Shown here piece after piece: positions 1-22,054 of a stretch of DNA of 64,000 bases. The DNA is from Rachycentron canadum (taxonomy: Eukaryota; Chordata; Actinopteri; Carangiformes; Rachycentridae), in contig CM076648.1 in NCBI GenBank assembly GCA_038496675.1, positions 10,288,464 through 10,352,463 of the forward strand. The letters are read 5' to 3'. A model generated the notes under the pieces. It was not told where the DNA came from. It ran no database searches and was given only the letters and a program-made list of their open reading frames with translations. The translations under genes were made by a program, and so were the position numbers. How positions within the stretch are numbered: the stretch's first letter is position 1; the number at the start of each line of letters is the position of its first letter.

Positions 1-1071
1 CCTCCCTCGCTCAGTCTCTGCCACTGTGATGTTATCTCTGAGTCTGTGTGTCTGTAGGCAGGAGGTGACGCAGTGTCTGACTGAATCCAGACAAAGAGAC
101 AAACTCATCAGCCAACAGACACACAGAGGAGAAGGAGGAGGGAGGGGAGGGGATGGGGGTGGGGGGGTAAGCGCGCAAAACAAAACAGACAAAAGATAGA
201 ATGCCAAAACTCTACTCAAACACCAAGCAATGGGGGTCCTGTTGAATTCAACCACCCCCCCTCAACCCTCCCTTCTTCTTTTTAGCCAGCGTCCCCTCCA
301 AAACACACACATGCAGACACACAACACCGTCTGAATCTGCAGGAAGTGCTGGGGCCCCTGTCTTCCATCCCACACACATGCAGAGGAAAAGAAGGATGGT
401 GGACTAGACGTCTGATCAATTTTCACTGATTAACTGATGACCTAATATTACAGAGAAGAAGATGAAGTGATTCACAATTTTTCAGACTTTCTCTGGTTAG
501 TTTGGCACCTGATACTTTCTTAATTTCTCCATGGTGAATACAACAAAAATATAATATTTATATACTAAAATTGGGCTTTGCAACAGGACTACAGTCGCCA
601 TGAAAGCACACAGCAATCACATCTAATTAGGAAATGTTTGTGCCGAGGTGGTGCAGCACATGTTGGGAGAAAACATTTTTGATTCTTTGAAAAACCAAAT
701 AAGATGCTTGAGAGAAACAGGTGCATGAGCTGCTGTATGTAATTAACGCACAGATGTCTCCATTTATTCAAAAATATTAAACATTATGAAATAACTTGCA
801 TATGATTTCTCATGAGCACACAGTACAAGATAGCAGTCTTTCAGGATTCAGAAGCCACAGTAACATATCCACCTATAGTGATATACAAAACTACTTTTAC
901 TGTCAACCTGAGAGACTCATTCCACTTTCTCCCGAAAGCACGAAACACCTCCGATCCTAATTAACTTTTATATAATGCTGTCTCTCTGGTGTTGCCATAC
1001 ATCAAACTCAATGAGAAAAACAAATAGCAAGACAGACAGACACTGTTGTATTATTGTCTGGAATTCCCTAG

Positions 1072-1073
<2 letters not shown>

Positions 1074-1129
<56 letters not shown>
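1074..1129. repeat. (GT)28 microsatellite
   Basis: Uninterrupted GT dinucleotides followed by imperfect CTGT/CTCT repeats to about 1198. The Cys-Val open frames here are artefacts of this tract. Confidence 0.97.
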
Positions 1130-1132
<3 letters not shown>

Positions 1133-1805
1133 AGCCTGTCAGACTGTCTCCCTGCCTGTCTGGTCTGTCAGTCTGTCTGTCTGGTCTGTCTCTCTCTGGG
1201 GGGACAGCTCTGTGCATGCAACTCATACCTCACATGAAAACAATCAGGTAAAACAATCAGGGGAAAGCAGAGGAAAGTCAATGTACACAACATGGTGCCT
1301 GAACTCACACTGCAATCATATGGCAGGAGGTATTTGTCAAGTCTGAAAAAATGTTGTGGCATTTGTCACAGCATGAGGTGCACCAACATATGCCAACATT
1401 GCATTGTATGAGGCCCTCCTGAGAGTCTTCATCTCCCACTCTAGACTCTTGCAGAAGTCTCTTGTCTCTCTCATTTGGTGCTCTTGTGTTACAGAGCACC
1501 AAATGAGCTAATTAGCTCACAGGGATTAGTGTAGTCGCAAGTGCAAGATGTATTTCAACAGCACTTTAAATAAACTATGTTTAGAAAGGAGGGCTGCAGC
1601 ATACATGACTTCAGTAGATTACACTGAGAAATCCCCTTCTGTGGACTGAGATGTATTTAAGGGGTCAGCATGCTGTCTACTAACAAGGGGATCTAGGGGG
1701 CAGAGGGCCACAAGTAAAGCTACAAGGGGGAAACACCATTATTATATCTACATCAGGGGTTTTTAGAAAATTCTGTTAATAAAACAAATTTACAAAGAAA
1801 ATGGA

Positions 1806-2100
1806 CAGATGATAATGTGACTAACAGTTTTTTCCATTATTGATAAATCTGTTGCTTGGTTTCTCAATTCATTTAATTAAATTTGCTGAACCCAGGGTGA
1901 CATCATCAAACAGACTAATTTATCTGATCAACAGTCCAGGCCTGAAAAAATATTCAGTTTAAAATGATGACAAATTGATGAGATAATCAGCAAATCTTCA
2001 CATTAGAGAGACTGAAAGCAGAGGATGTTTGGTGTTTACATGGAAAGCTTGATTATTAAGTCACTAATCAGTCAATCATCAAATAGTTTTAGTTTGAAAA
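1806..2100. repeat. Degraded common teleost interspersed repeat
   Basis: Contains the remembered pattern of an abundant fish element: an AT-rich start with TTATTGATAAATCTGTTG, then CAACAGTCCAG, ATATTCAGTTTAAAATGAT, CAGCAAATCTTCACATT and an end resembling TCAATCATCAAATAGTTT. Heavily diverged; the family name is not assigned. Confidence 0.6.
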
Positions 2101-2760
2101 TATACATGAATAGACTTAGTGTAGCAAGTGTAGTGTAGATATAAAAGTGATTTCAGCATAAACTGTCATCTTAAAATACAAAGTGATAGCATATATCTTG
2201 AATAGCTAGAGCTTTAATCAGTTTTGCTGACTACATGCTCTCTATTTCTTTCCCGTAATCTTGTACTGAAACTGACTTGTCAGAGTAAACTGAACTGACA
2301 CCAAGCAGATCCTCAGAGTGTAAAAGTTGGAAGGCTTGTCCCCTCTGATCATGGTTTACTGTCATGTTGTCATGATGTGACACTAAGCCTGCTTCTTCTT
2401 AATACCTATGACATATTTGTAGCAAATTAATGTACAGAAATGACACCTTATACCAAAACTGAAAAAACAGAAACATGGTTGACCACAAGGCCCTGCACAC
2501 ACACTAACTAGAGGAAGATGCTAAGAGAAGCCTTCTTGTGAATCAGTCCACTGAGCAAACAGACAAATGATGACATGAATTTCGAATCTCTCAGCATGGC
2601 ACTCAATGTTTGCACAAATGATCAATTTGAAAGGCGAGATGTTTACATGATGACATTGCAAGACCATGCATTTCATGTTAGGCAAGAGCTGAACATGTCC
2701 AGCATTATTCTACAATACCTCTATATGAGGATTGCTGAGTTTGTCAAAGTATCTATCTAG

Positions 2761-2828
2761 ATGTGTCTAGAAAAAATAAAATACCTCAAAGTATCTACTT
2801 TGAGGTATTTTATATTTTCTAGATATGT
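2761..2828. repeat. Long near-perfect fold-back (31-bp arms, 6-nt loop)
   Basis: 2761-2791 pairs with 2798-2828 around the loop TATCTA. One true mismatch and three G-U type pairs are present. The core ACCTCAAAG / CTTTGAGGT is exact. No conserved small RNA was recognised. Confidence 0.85.
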
Positions 2829-3584
2829 CCTTATTTGCATTTTTCCTTCATTACTTGTCATTTTCTTTTTTTTTATGACATTGTATTTGTCTGGAATTTC
2901 AGTTCAATTATTGTGCCACTTGGGTTACTTCTACATCCAACTCCACAAAAAGAGGGGAAATAAGCCGATAAAGACTTGCTGTTCTCACACTACAAACCAA
3001 AATGAAAGTAACATCACCACTCTTGATGAGGAAACGTTTTCATGCAAACCTAGACCTAAAAAAAAAAAAATCCTACCTGTGATATTTGAATGTCAGGTGC
3101 TAACACAATACAACAGAGTATGTGAAGGTATGTGATGAGGATCCCTGTCTTGATGGATTAAAGCATGAAGGAAAATGACTGAAAAACTGCGAGCAAGCGA
3201 AAATAATTCAATATTTTAAAGAATAAATAGATAATGGACGTGACATGGATAAATAACTCATGAAAGGGTATTAGATGATGCCTCTGAATACCTACAGTTA
3301 ACTTTGAAGGGGTTGGTCTGTTTTCGCCTGGACATATTATTGCCCACTCCCGGTAAGAGAAAAAAGAAAAAAAAAAAAAAAGAGAAAAAAAAAAAGAAAG
3401 AAGACCTGGTGTCTCGTCCTCACCCCGGACAGTTACGCAGAGACCAGTCCAGGTGTGCGGCGCGCTGAGGGGCACAGATGATGAACCCAACGCTCATAAA
3501 TAACAACAAATCTTGTCAAATCTGCTCGGTCATTATCTCGGGTCTAAAAACAATTAAAATTAAAAAAAAAAAAAAACCCGAATT

Positions 3585-3850
3585 CATTCAGGCGTCACAT
3601 TCTTGCAGCCGTAAAAAAGAAGCCCCCTCTCCAGTCGATCAAGGGGGTTAAAATCATGTCCAGAGACGCGCCGAGCAGCCCCGAGCCGCTCCGATCCCGA
3701 GCCGCTGGCACCCGCGCACTCACTGCAGCGATGCACGAGCTCAGCTGATCACTAACGCAAGAAGCAATGAAGCCACGCCGAAAAGGATTGTGGGATGTGC
3801 AGGGGCGATGGGGAGTTCATGTTTAAGACACTCTGCTGCGTTCAAGTCCT
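3585..3850 (-). promoter_or_regulatory. Candidate CpG-rich promoter / 5' UTR exon of a leftward gene
   Basis: A compact GC- and CpG-rich patch in an otherwise AT-rich region. Read on the minus strand it has a plausible donor (ctgca|gtgagtgcg; GT is the complement of 3722-3723), so a non-coding exon could end at 3724. In mammals the divergent neighbour of AP1G1 is ATXN1L, whose 5' exons are non-coding. That identity is inference only; no coding sequence for it lies in the window. Confidence 0.3.
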
Positions 3851-3909
3851 GTGGGAGAAAAGACGACGCCGTGGGAAAATCTTACAGAGGCAAGTTGTGA
3901 TACCTAGAA

Positions 3910-3935
3910 GTGTGTGTGTGCGCGCGCGCGCGCAC
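3910..3935. repeat. (GT)n(GC)n alternating purine-pyrimidine tract
   Basis: 26 bp of strict purine-pyrimidine alternation, first GT then GC repeats, a sequence type prone to Z-DNA. It sits next to the CpG-rich patch at 3.6-3.85 kb. Confidence 0.9.
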
Positions 3936-6099
3936 CCATATACACGCACTTAAAGACATATTTACTGTACATATACACATACTTTAAGATGTAAGATGTT
4001 AATGAGTGGATCAAGAGATAATGGTTAAGATAGTCCCCTAGTGGCTTTGCAATGATAAATAATAGTTCATTAATAACATAATATAGAGATATAGTATGTA
4101 TATTGCTGTGCGTATTTTAACATGTAAGATATTCATGAGTGGATCATATGCTTTAATGTCTAAAATAACCTGAATTCATACAAATTAAATTAAATGGAAT
4201 TTTTGATGTAACTCTAAACATCAAATATTACAGATAAAGACAAAGGGTCTGTTGATGGCTCCTGGTGAATGCACATGGGAGTTGAGATCGTTTTGTTTTG
4301 TTTTTTCATACTTGTAATATTCTATTAAAAAGCCGTAATTAATTTTGTCTAAAATGACTTGAATTATAAATATGCATTTAAATATATAGTGAAAACAGTA
4401 TGGGAATGGGGCAATGGGGACATAGATTCTACATTTTTGGTAGCTCTGTACTGTAATTTTTGTTACTTGCTGGTCAAAGCCATGTACAGTACATATTGAT
4501 ATACTGTATCTTTAAAACACATATTAGCTAATAGTAATAATAGGCAGTGAATAAGTCTGATTGTCTCACTAAACAGGATTGTGTCAGTGTTTCCATAAAA
4601 ACTGTTAATAGCTTGGATGACTCAGAGTAATTAAACTCACCTCCATTTAAAAATAGTTTTGGGAGGACAGAAATCTAAGAGCCAGGTATCTCAAAACCTT
4701 GTCACATTAAACAAAACCATCAACATGGTTATAGACTACTTATTATTATAACAAAACTGGTTCTGTATGTTCAGAATATAATACAAAGCGATGTATCAGT
4801 ATATCTTTACATCATGTTTTTGATTAAATGTGTTTTGTGGTTTGGCTAAACAGACCTTTTCAACCTCATCCAATGTTAACAGGTTTTGAATTTTACACAG
4901 CAAAGTTATGAGTCTAACTTAGTATTCTGGCTGTGTTGAAATAGGCCTTTGTGTGAGTGAGTGTTGTTTAATCAATTCAGATGATAAGCCTCTAGGCAAG
5001 CAGGTCAAAATATGAAATAGTGACTTAATAGGTGTCGGCTTGTATAAACAATATGTCACGGTGTTGCTTCATACATTCCAATGTTTAAAATAAGACTGAT
5101 AACAGTGCTGTGATTCAAAAAAAAACATTGCAAGAGAAAGGCCGCTATAAGGAAGGTACAGTAAATAATTGTTGGCAATATGTTTTAAAACCCTGTTCGT
5201 TTTCTGCCACAATCTGACTCAGTTCTCAGGTCTCAGTTTATGGATACACTTGATAATCTTTAATAAAATAATTCCTGAATATTTACCTGATAGCTAAGGT
5301 TAATAATGTCTAACATCTCAACATATTCAACTCTTTAGTCTTCAGTCCTTAACTCATAATATTACTTTAAGTTGTATATTATATATTTTAAAACAGGATA
5401 AAAAATAAAGTGGCTTACTATTTGCGTCACCTGGTGATACATTTAAATGAAAACAGCAGGAGGAAGAGGCTAACCTCTGACTTTCTGAGACACGTGAACA
5501 GGTTCAAGTCCTCACATCAGAATACAATCACTGCATCGAATCCGAGGATTGTAAAAAACAATCTCTTTTTAAAGCTTGGATCCACCTTGTTGCACCACCT
5601 TGAGTGTTGTTCATGGTGTGTCATTCATTACAGTCAACTGTAGTGGTATATTCTTTCAATCTGACTTTACGTCTGATCATAATGACTTTGAATACCATCC
5701 CCAACTTGACTAGCTCTATTTCTACCTTAAGCTGAATACCCTCTATCCATGAAAGCTTTTGTAACGTCACTTCTTACTGAGACTTAGTCTCAGTACCAGT
5801 ATCTACTGAGTTAATAAAACATTTATCAAGCCCAACCCAGGGCACAATTTCTTGGACAGAAGACTATTAACACTAGATGGCGCCACAAACCACCGGACAG
5901 CTAATGTCATAACATTACATGTAGTCGTCATCACTGACTGCCACGAGTAAACGGACCGCAGCACGACATTGAAACGGTAAAAATGTATTCCTCCGCAAGG
6001 TTAAGAGAAAATATGCCATCTCAACAAAACAATCTCGTCGTGTCATGAAATTTACGACATTTGCATGACAGGTGACAGATGATATATACTAACGCCAAA
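3936..6099. other. Intergenic AT-rich stretch
   Basis: No coding or RNA gene seen. It includes a local 20-bp duplication of GTAAGAT(A/G)TT(A/C)ATGAGTGGATCA (3989-4012 and 4123-4146) and a near-perfect palindrome at 5776-5796. Confidence 0.5.
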
Positions 6100-7360
6100 A
6101 CTGAAAGCCACGTTGCCACACATTTATTTAGGACCGAGCTGGCGATGAGATCAATGAGATAACGTTAACGTTAGCTAGCCGGCTAACGTTAACAAGCCTA
6201 ACGTTAGCCCTTTATTGACAATACGAGAACGATGGAAGAGAGGCAGCTCACTAGCTAGACAGCAGCTAGCAAATGATAAACTGGATTAAAACCACAGTCG
6301 CCTAGCTATATCTTTCACGACCACGAAGACACAATTCAGCTATTACCCATGGTGTCCAGTGAACACTGGCATATCAGATGGGGGGTCCCGGGCTGAAGTC
6401 CTGTGGTACGAGCTGAGGTTAGTGTACGTTGGTGATGAGGTTGAGCTCGGTGCGACAGCCTGTCCGCGCTTCTTTCACAAACCTCTGGGATCTGTCAGTG
6501 TAACCCTCCGCCTGCGGTAGATGTGCTGAGGCTGGAGTAGCCACCATTTTGCATGTCTAGTGTGTTCCTCCCTCCATTGCTAATAGAGACGATTCCAGTC
6601 ATTTTCTGGCATCACTACGGCTAGTAAGTATCTCCAAAGAATAATATACCGGCAGAAATGTACCAAAATGTCTTTACGTGTGAGTTATAGTTTGGGGTTT
6701 GATCGTATCTACGCTGACAACTCTCACTGTGGCGCTGCATAGGAAGTCGCAGCCTTCAGTGCACCGGGGTTGTGGCTGTCAGCAGCTAAGTTAGCTAGCA
6801 TGATTAGCATACCCTTTTAGCTGTAGCCTGGCTAACTACCTGCTGTGCTAGGGATGTGAAGCTTCACAGCCATTTATGTTGTGTGGCTCCCCACTAAGTC
6901 ATAATCATCGTGACAACGCGTAATGCTGGATTTGTGTTTTATCTCTTCCCAAAGAGGTAAAACAACTGTCATTTTCCTTTTATTACTTCATATAGTAATA
7001 GGATTAAGTAACAGAGAAACAAACGAGTGGTCAGGTAGCTAGCTAGCTAACGCCACAGAGGACTCGCTAGCTTCATAATCCAAATGCTTCAAGAAGGCCT
7101 GAACTGCATCATGTCCTGATCAGTCGGCGATCAGATTCAGGTGTCATGCCCAGCCTGTAATGGCCTCTGGTTTCACTGGACAATACTGTCCAATACCGCT
7201 GGTGTTAACCACCCATTTCACGAAATAACGCCAGCCAAGGTGACGCCACTGCTGTGGTGTCATACAGATATGTTGCCCTTTCTCTGAAAATACAAGTGTG
7301 TCCCAGTGTTAGCCCGTCGTTAGCTGGCTTTTGCTAGGTGTTATATGCGTTAGCAAAGTA
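6100..7360. repeat. Cluster of TTAGC / AACGTTA words around the AP1G1 5' end
   Basis: Repeated GTTAGC, GCTAGC and AACGTTA words occur at 6160-6210, 6240-6270, 6790-6835, 7035-7070 and 7318-7355. They include a perfect 12-bp inverted repeat with a 6-nt loop (6164-6175 with 6182-6193). Such words are common in fish DNA; no function is assigned. Confidence 0.5.
6380..6623 (+). promoter_or_regulatory. AP1G1: Likely AP1G1 promoter and non-coding first exon
   Basis: The first AP1G1 coding exon begins only three bases before its ATG, so a separate 5' UTR exon must lie upstream. This stretch is richer in G+C and CpG than its surroundings, contains a YY1-like CCACCATTTTG at 6541-6551, and ends at a good donor (ggcta|gtaagt, GT at 6624-6625). 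The transcription start is not determined, so the left edge is approximate. Confidence 0.4.
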
Positions 7361-10109
7361 ACATTAAGCAGTTGATGTTTGGCTCGTAGCCCCGTAATGA
7401 CATCAGACTTTAGTTAAACTGACATTTTCTAAACATTTCAGTCGTTAGTCAACGTTGCACGTGAATACCCCTGGTAGTTTCCTGTGTTAAGGACGTTGAT
7501 TCATTTTTGCTTTAGTTTCCTAAGTTACCTTCTCAACACCTTAATCGAGAAGGTATCAAAGATATAGATGTTTTAATGAGGCATGAATGTCCTCTGAGGA
7601 ATAACCGTTATTGTGGAACATTTAGTAGGTTAACGTTAAGGAAGTCAGTTGTATGTAGGAAGTGAGATAATGAGTGTGACGTGTAATATTGGTGACTTAT
7701 ATACATCTTTGCCAGATCTCTGAATGTGAAGGGTTTAGTAATTTTTTAGTAGTATAGTATCTCATCACTAAGTACCGCACTGTTATTCACTGATTGAAAT
7801 GTGATGGTGTATCTAATATCGACATATGTTGAAGAGATATATCCAAGATTCAGCAGAATGCAAAGTTAGTATTAAATAACTCAGTTCAGATGACTTGTTA
7901 CAACAACACAACGGAAACCACTTCACCTTTGCCCCTGCTGACAGTGGCAGTGTCTAACTTTGTGGCACAATGGCAGGTGCATCAAGTAGAGCTTTATTTC
8001 TACTGAGTGTTTGTGTTAAGTGGAGTTTTCTTTAGCATTATTTGATATGTTTGCACTTTTTGACTTTGCATTTATATATCCCCACTTTGCTAATGATCCA
8101 GTTGTAGCATATTTGATATAAATCCTCACAGCAGCAGAAGCCCCATAATGTCAGTGCTGGGGAAAGTACTGTTGGGGTTAGCATTAATAGAGTTGGTTGT
8201 TTTTCAGGCATTGCCTACTGGGTAGTTTGCAGCTAAACAAAGCCAAATAAATAGCTATTTGTATAGGTTAACTGGGCCAACATCTTGGAAGTTAAAAGAT
8301 GACTTTGATGGCTAGCACTAAGGACATGAACTTTTGGTTGCACACAATGAACTGTTGTTCAACTGGGCAACATCTACAGACTCAGCTATTAATTCACATG
8401 AGAGAGCCAGATAGTTAAGTATAATTCTCATTATTAGTCTCTTTTGACCACCAGTCTTTGAGCACATACTTTATTTGTACTAAATTTAACAGTGTCTTCA
8501 ACAGATTTGGTATGTGCTAGTGGACACTGGAAGGAAGAGGAATGTGGGGTGACAGCAAACAGTGTTATATTCATGAGCTAACTAGTATTTGCCAATGAAA
8601 GTTTTTTTCAATATGCCTGTACTCCACCTGGATGTTTGTAAAGAAGTAGTTTGCATTAAAAAATCCTCCAAACTCTATTTATTTTGGTCACCCAAAATGT
8701 ATAAACGAGAACCACTGGTCATAATTTTTTGACTATAAATTTTTTTTCAAATTTTCTATCCTCTACAAAGGTGCAGGACTCTATATTTGAATGTGCACAA
8801 ACAAAACCAAGAATAAATGTAAAACATAAAAGCACAGTAGCTATCTGGTATTATTATTACTTGTGCATGTTTGTTCCTCAGTTTTTGCATATTTTTGTGG
8901 ACATGCACAGCTGATCACTTGGAGTTAGTGAAGTAATACAGAACAGAGTGGTCTGCTTTGATTATGATTTATATATAACATCTGGTTACATAGCAGAACA
9001 CATACAGAAAATAAAGAGACAGAGTGCAGGTTACAACAGCCTGTCAAACTGAGTTGGGAAAATTCTTCTCCCCAGTGGTTGCTCTGTATATTTTTCATCT
9101 TGCAGCTGTCTGATGGTCTGTTTTATCTTGATTAACTGTGCAATTCTTACCCGACAAAAACAGTAGCACTGGATGTTACATCTGTTTTTCAATTCTTCAC
9201 CCTACCCCAGTTCTCATGGCATAATATAATATAATCTAATGTAAAATCCTTTTTGACTGTGTTTTATCTCTTAATGTTTCTAGTATGCCGTCTCAGGCTT
9301 GACAGGTTGGCTGCTCCCTGTGGTAAAAGGGGGGTGTGGAATACTTTTTGCTTGTTGCTGGTTGTCAGGCTCTGAAGGCTAATCTACACTGAGTCTCCAA
9401 ATCCCATGAGAGGGGAAGCTTGTTATCAACATTTCAGAATACATGTAAAGTATATTGAAAATATGTCTTAATGATGATGCGTTAAGTGTTTTGTTTTGTT
9501 CTGACTGACTGAATAATTGAATGAATGAATAGTGGACCTTTTAATGAGATCTGTGGTTTTTTTTTTTTTTGGGATCAACTCTTTGGCATGGGGCGTGGAC
9601 CTGCACCTATTGCCGTTGTCACAGTTAGTGTGTGGGTGGTCACCACCTTAACCTTTGATATGGATATATAGCATTTGTTTGTAAACCTAAATAAAACTGA
9701 CCTTGGTTATTGAACCTGAAGCTATTTAAACTTACAGTTTGCCCATCCTAAAATCAACCTGTGATGTAGTCAACCCCTCTTTTTAAGTTTTGTTTTTAAA
9801 GCCAAAGACACGTTCACTTCCTAGAAATATTATTAAATGTAGTGGCAATTATGGATAATAAATAATGTTGCATTTTAATTGAAGATGAATGTGCAATTAT
9901 ACTGCAACTGCAAGAACAAGGAACTGTAATTTAATCAGCTCTCAGCAGAGGCTGGATTTACTTTCTTTAATGTGCACACATTTGATTATAAGCACACCAA
10001 GAGATGGGGCGCCTTGATTCATGGAGGTCCATTCAGCTCAAGTTATTTAAATGGTGTTAAGACAGGCAGTAGATCTCTAGCTTTATTAAAGTTTGGCCTT
10101 GCTTGACCA

Positions 10110-10128
10110 CCACCCCCCCCCCCCCCCA
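10110..10128. repeat. Poly-C tract
   Basis: A near-pure C run (CACCACCCCCCCCC...) in AP1G1 intron 1, a G-run on the minus strand. Confidence 0.9.
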
Positions 10129-11039
10129 TTCATCTTAGATCAAGTGAATTCTTAGATTGTCTGCAAATCAACACTTCATTCAACAAAGGATGTCCTCATT
10201 CTCTCTTTATATCTGGATTCTTATTTTTCTCAGTAGACTCGTTTCAAAGATTTTATTTGATCCTGTCAGCAATAGTGTATGATAAGAAAAAGAATACTTT
10301 TTTTCCATTGGGCATTTAGGTAAAAATACTGCAACCTCCACAGTATACAGATTTAAAAAGAGGAATCGGGACGGCCAGGTATGTCAAGGAGATTTAAAGT
10401 TGATGTTAATTTAAAGTTTGTTCTTCACAGTTACCTTACAGCTCAGGCAATGTTCAGAGTTTGTATTGTGTGGGAACATGAGCTGAAGTTGATTTTCCAT
10501 GCAAGAGGCTGTGGCAATTAGCCAGCTCAAGACCCAATAAGACTTTCATAAGTCTTAAGGCAGGGACCTAGTGAGAACAGTGGCAGCAATATTACTGAAT
10601 AAGACAAATGTATGTTACACATAACAAAAACTTGTTATGTGTAATAGTTTAACAGAGTCACAAGCCGAGGCTGTTTCTGTTACATATTATAGAGCATCAC
10701 CTGTTAGTGCCACTGAAAATCATGGGGGGGATCAGCAGGCTAATGGAACGCATATAATCTCCCCTTTGAATGTCATTCTTCTGATGCTTAGCATAACAGA
10801 AATCCAGTAGGACAGAGACCAACTCAACCACACAAAATATAAAATTACATTACATACATTATTAAGGCAGCCTGGGTGTAGTACTTGTCTAGGGGAAATG
10901 GAATCTTCTGCCTTATTTTGATAGGTGGACAGACAGACTTTTAAACATCTTTGAATGTGTTGTCAGTTAAGGTTATAGACATGCTATTACTTTAACTTAT
11001 CAGGGCAGGCTCACAATTACAAGAATTGCATTAATCATT

Positions 11040-11075
11040 AGAGAAGTTTATCAGCAGCAGAGAAGTTTATCAGCA
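11040..11075. repeat. 18-bp tandem duplication upstream of AP1G1 coding exon 1
   Basis: AGAGAAGTTTATCAGCA is present twice at 18-bp spacing, about 450 bp before the exon acceptor. Confidence 0.85.
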
Positions 11076-11520
11076 ATGTAATCCACTAGTTTACACATCA
11101 TAAGATTTTTTTTCTTTGTTGTGTCCATCCACTTCAGGACTCGGTACCGACAAGTAACTGTGCCCTGCATCTTACCACATAAAGGCTACTATGACATGGA
11201 AGACAAAACTTACCTCTTAGTAGAAGGGCCAACAATAACTCCTCACATCTATTTTAACAATTTGACAGACGCTATCTTGCTTTAAAAAAAAATTAGCTCC
11301 TGCAGTTGTTTTTTCACCTTATTTTTTTTAAGATATGTATATTAGATTTTTGTTTGTTCAAACTTTCCTTTCACACAAATGGACACCTTTTCATACTGTG
11401 TTAAAAAGTTTGTTCATCCTCAATTTTTGTTTTTTCTGCTTTGACTTGGTCTAGTATTGTTCCAGCCCTGTAGCAGTAGGTGGCAACCTGTTTCAAACTA
11501 TTCTTCATGTTTTCCAGAGA

Positions 11521-22054
<10,534 letters not shown>

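Larger units (their letters stand above)
1..3584. other. Left flank without recognised gene
   Basis: AT-rich non-coding sequence, possibly an intron of a leftward gene. It holds a (GT)n tract, a degraded interspersed repeat, a long fold-back at 2761-2828 and A/G-rich runs at 3360-3400. No convincing coding exon was found on either strand. Confidence 0.5.
6624..11517 (+). other. AP1G1: AP1G1 intron 1 (predicted)
   Basis: A 4.9-kb intron between the predicted non-coding exon and the first coding exon. It contains a poly-C tract (about 10112-10128), a T run near 9558, a 13-bp perfect hairpin (10615-10644) and a short tandem duplication (11040-11075). No exon or RNA gene was recognised. Confidence 0.4.

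Noticed and set aside
975..1346. 123-codon open frame
   Set aside because: Its core is Cys-Val repeats from the (GT)n tract; no domain or splice context.
2799..2820. let-7-like seed TGAGGTA in the fold-back at 2.8 kb
   Set aside because: The sequence after the seed does not match let-7, and the loop is too small for a usual pre-miRNA.
3158..3490. Minus-strand 110-codon frame near the CpG patch
   Set aside because: Mostly Phe/Ser from A/G-rich runs; no family resemblance.
9470..9506. ATGATGA and CTGA pair in AP1G1 intron 1
   Set aside because: Only about 30 nt apart and without a terminal stem, too short for a C/D snoRNA.
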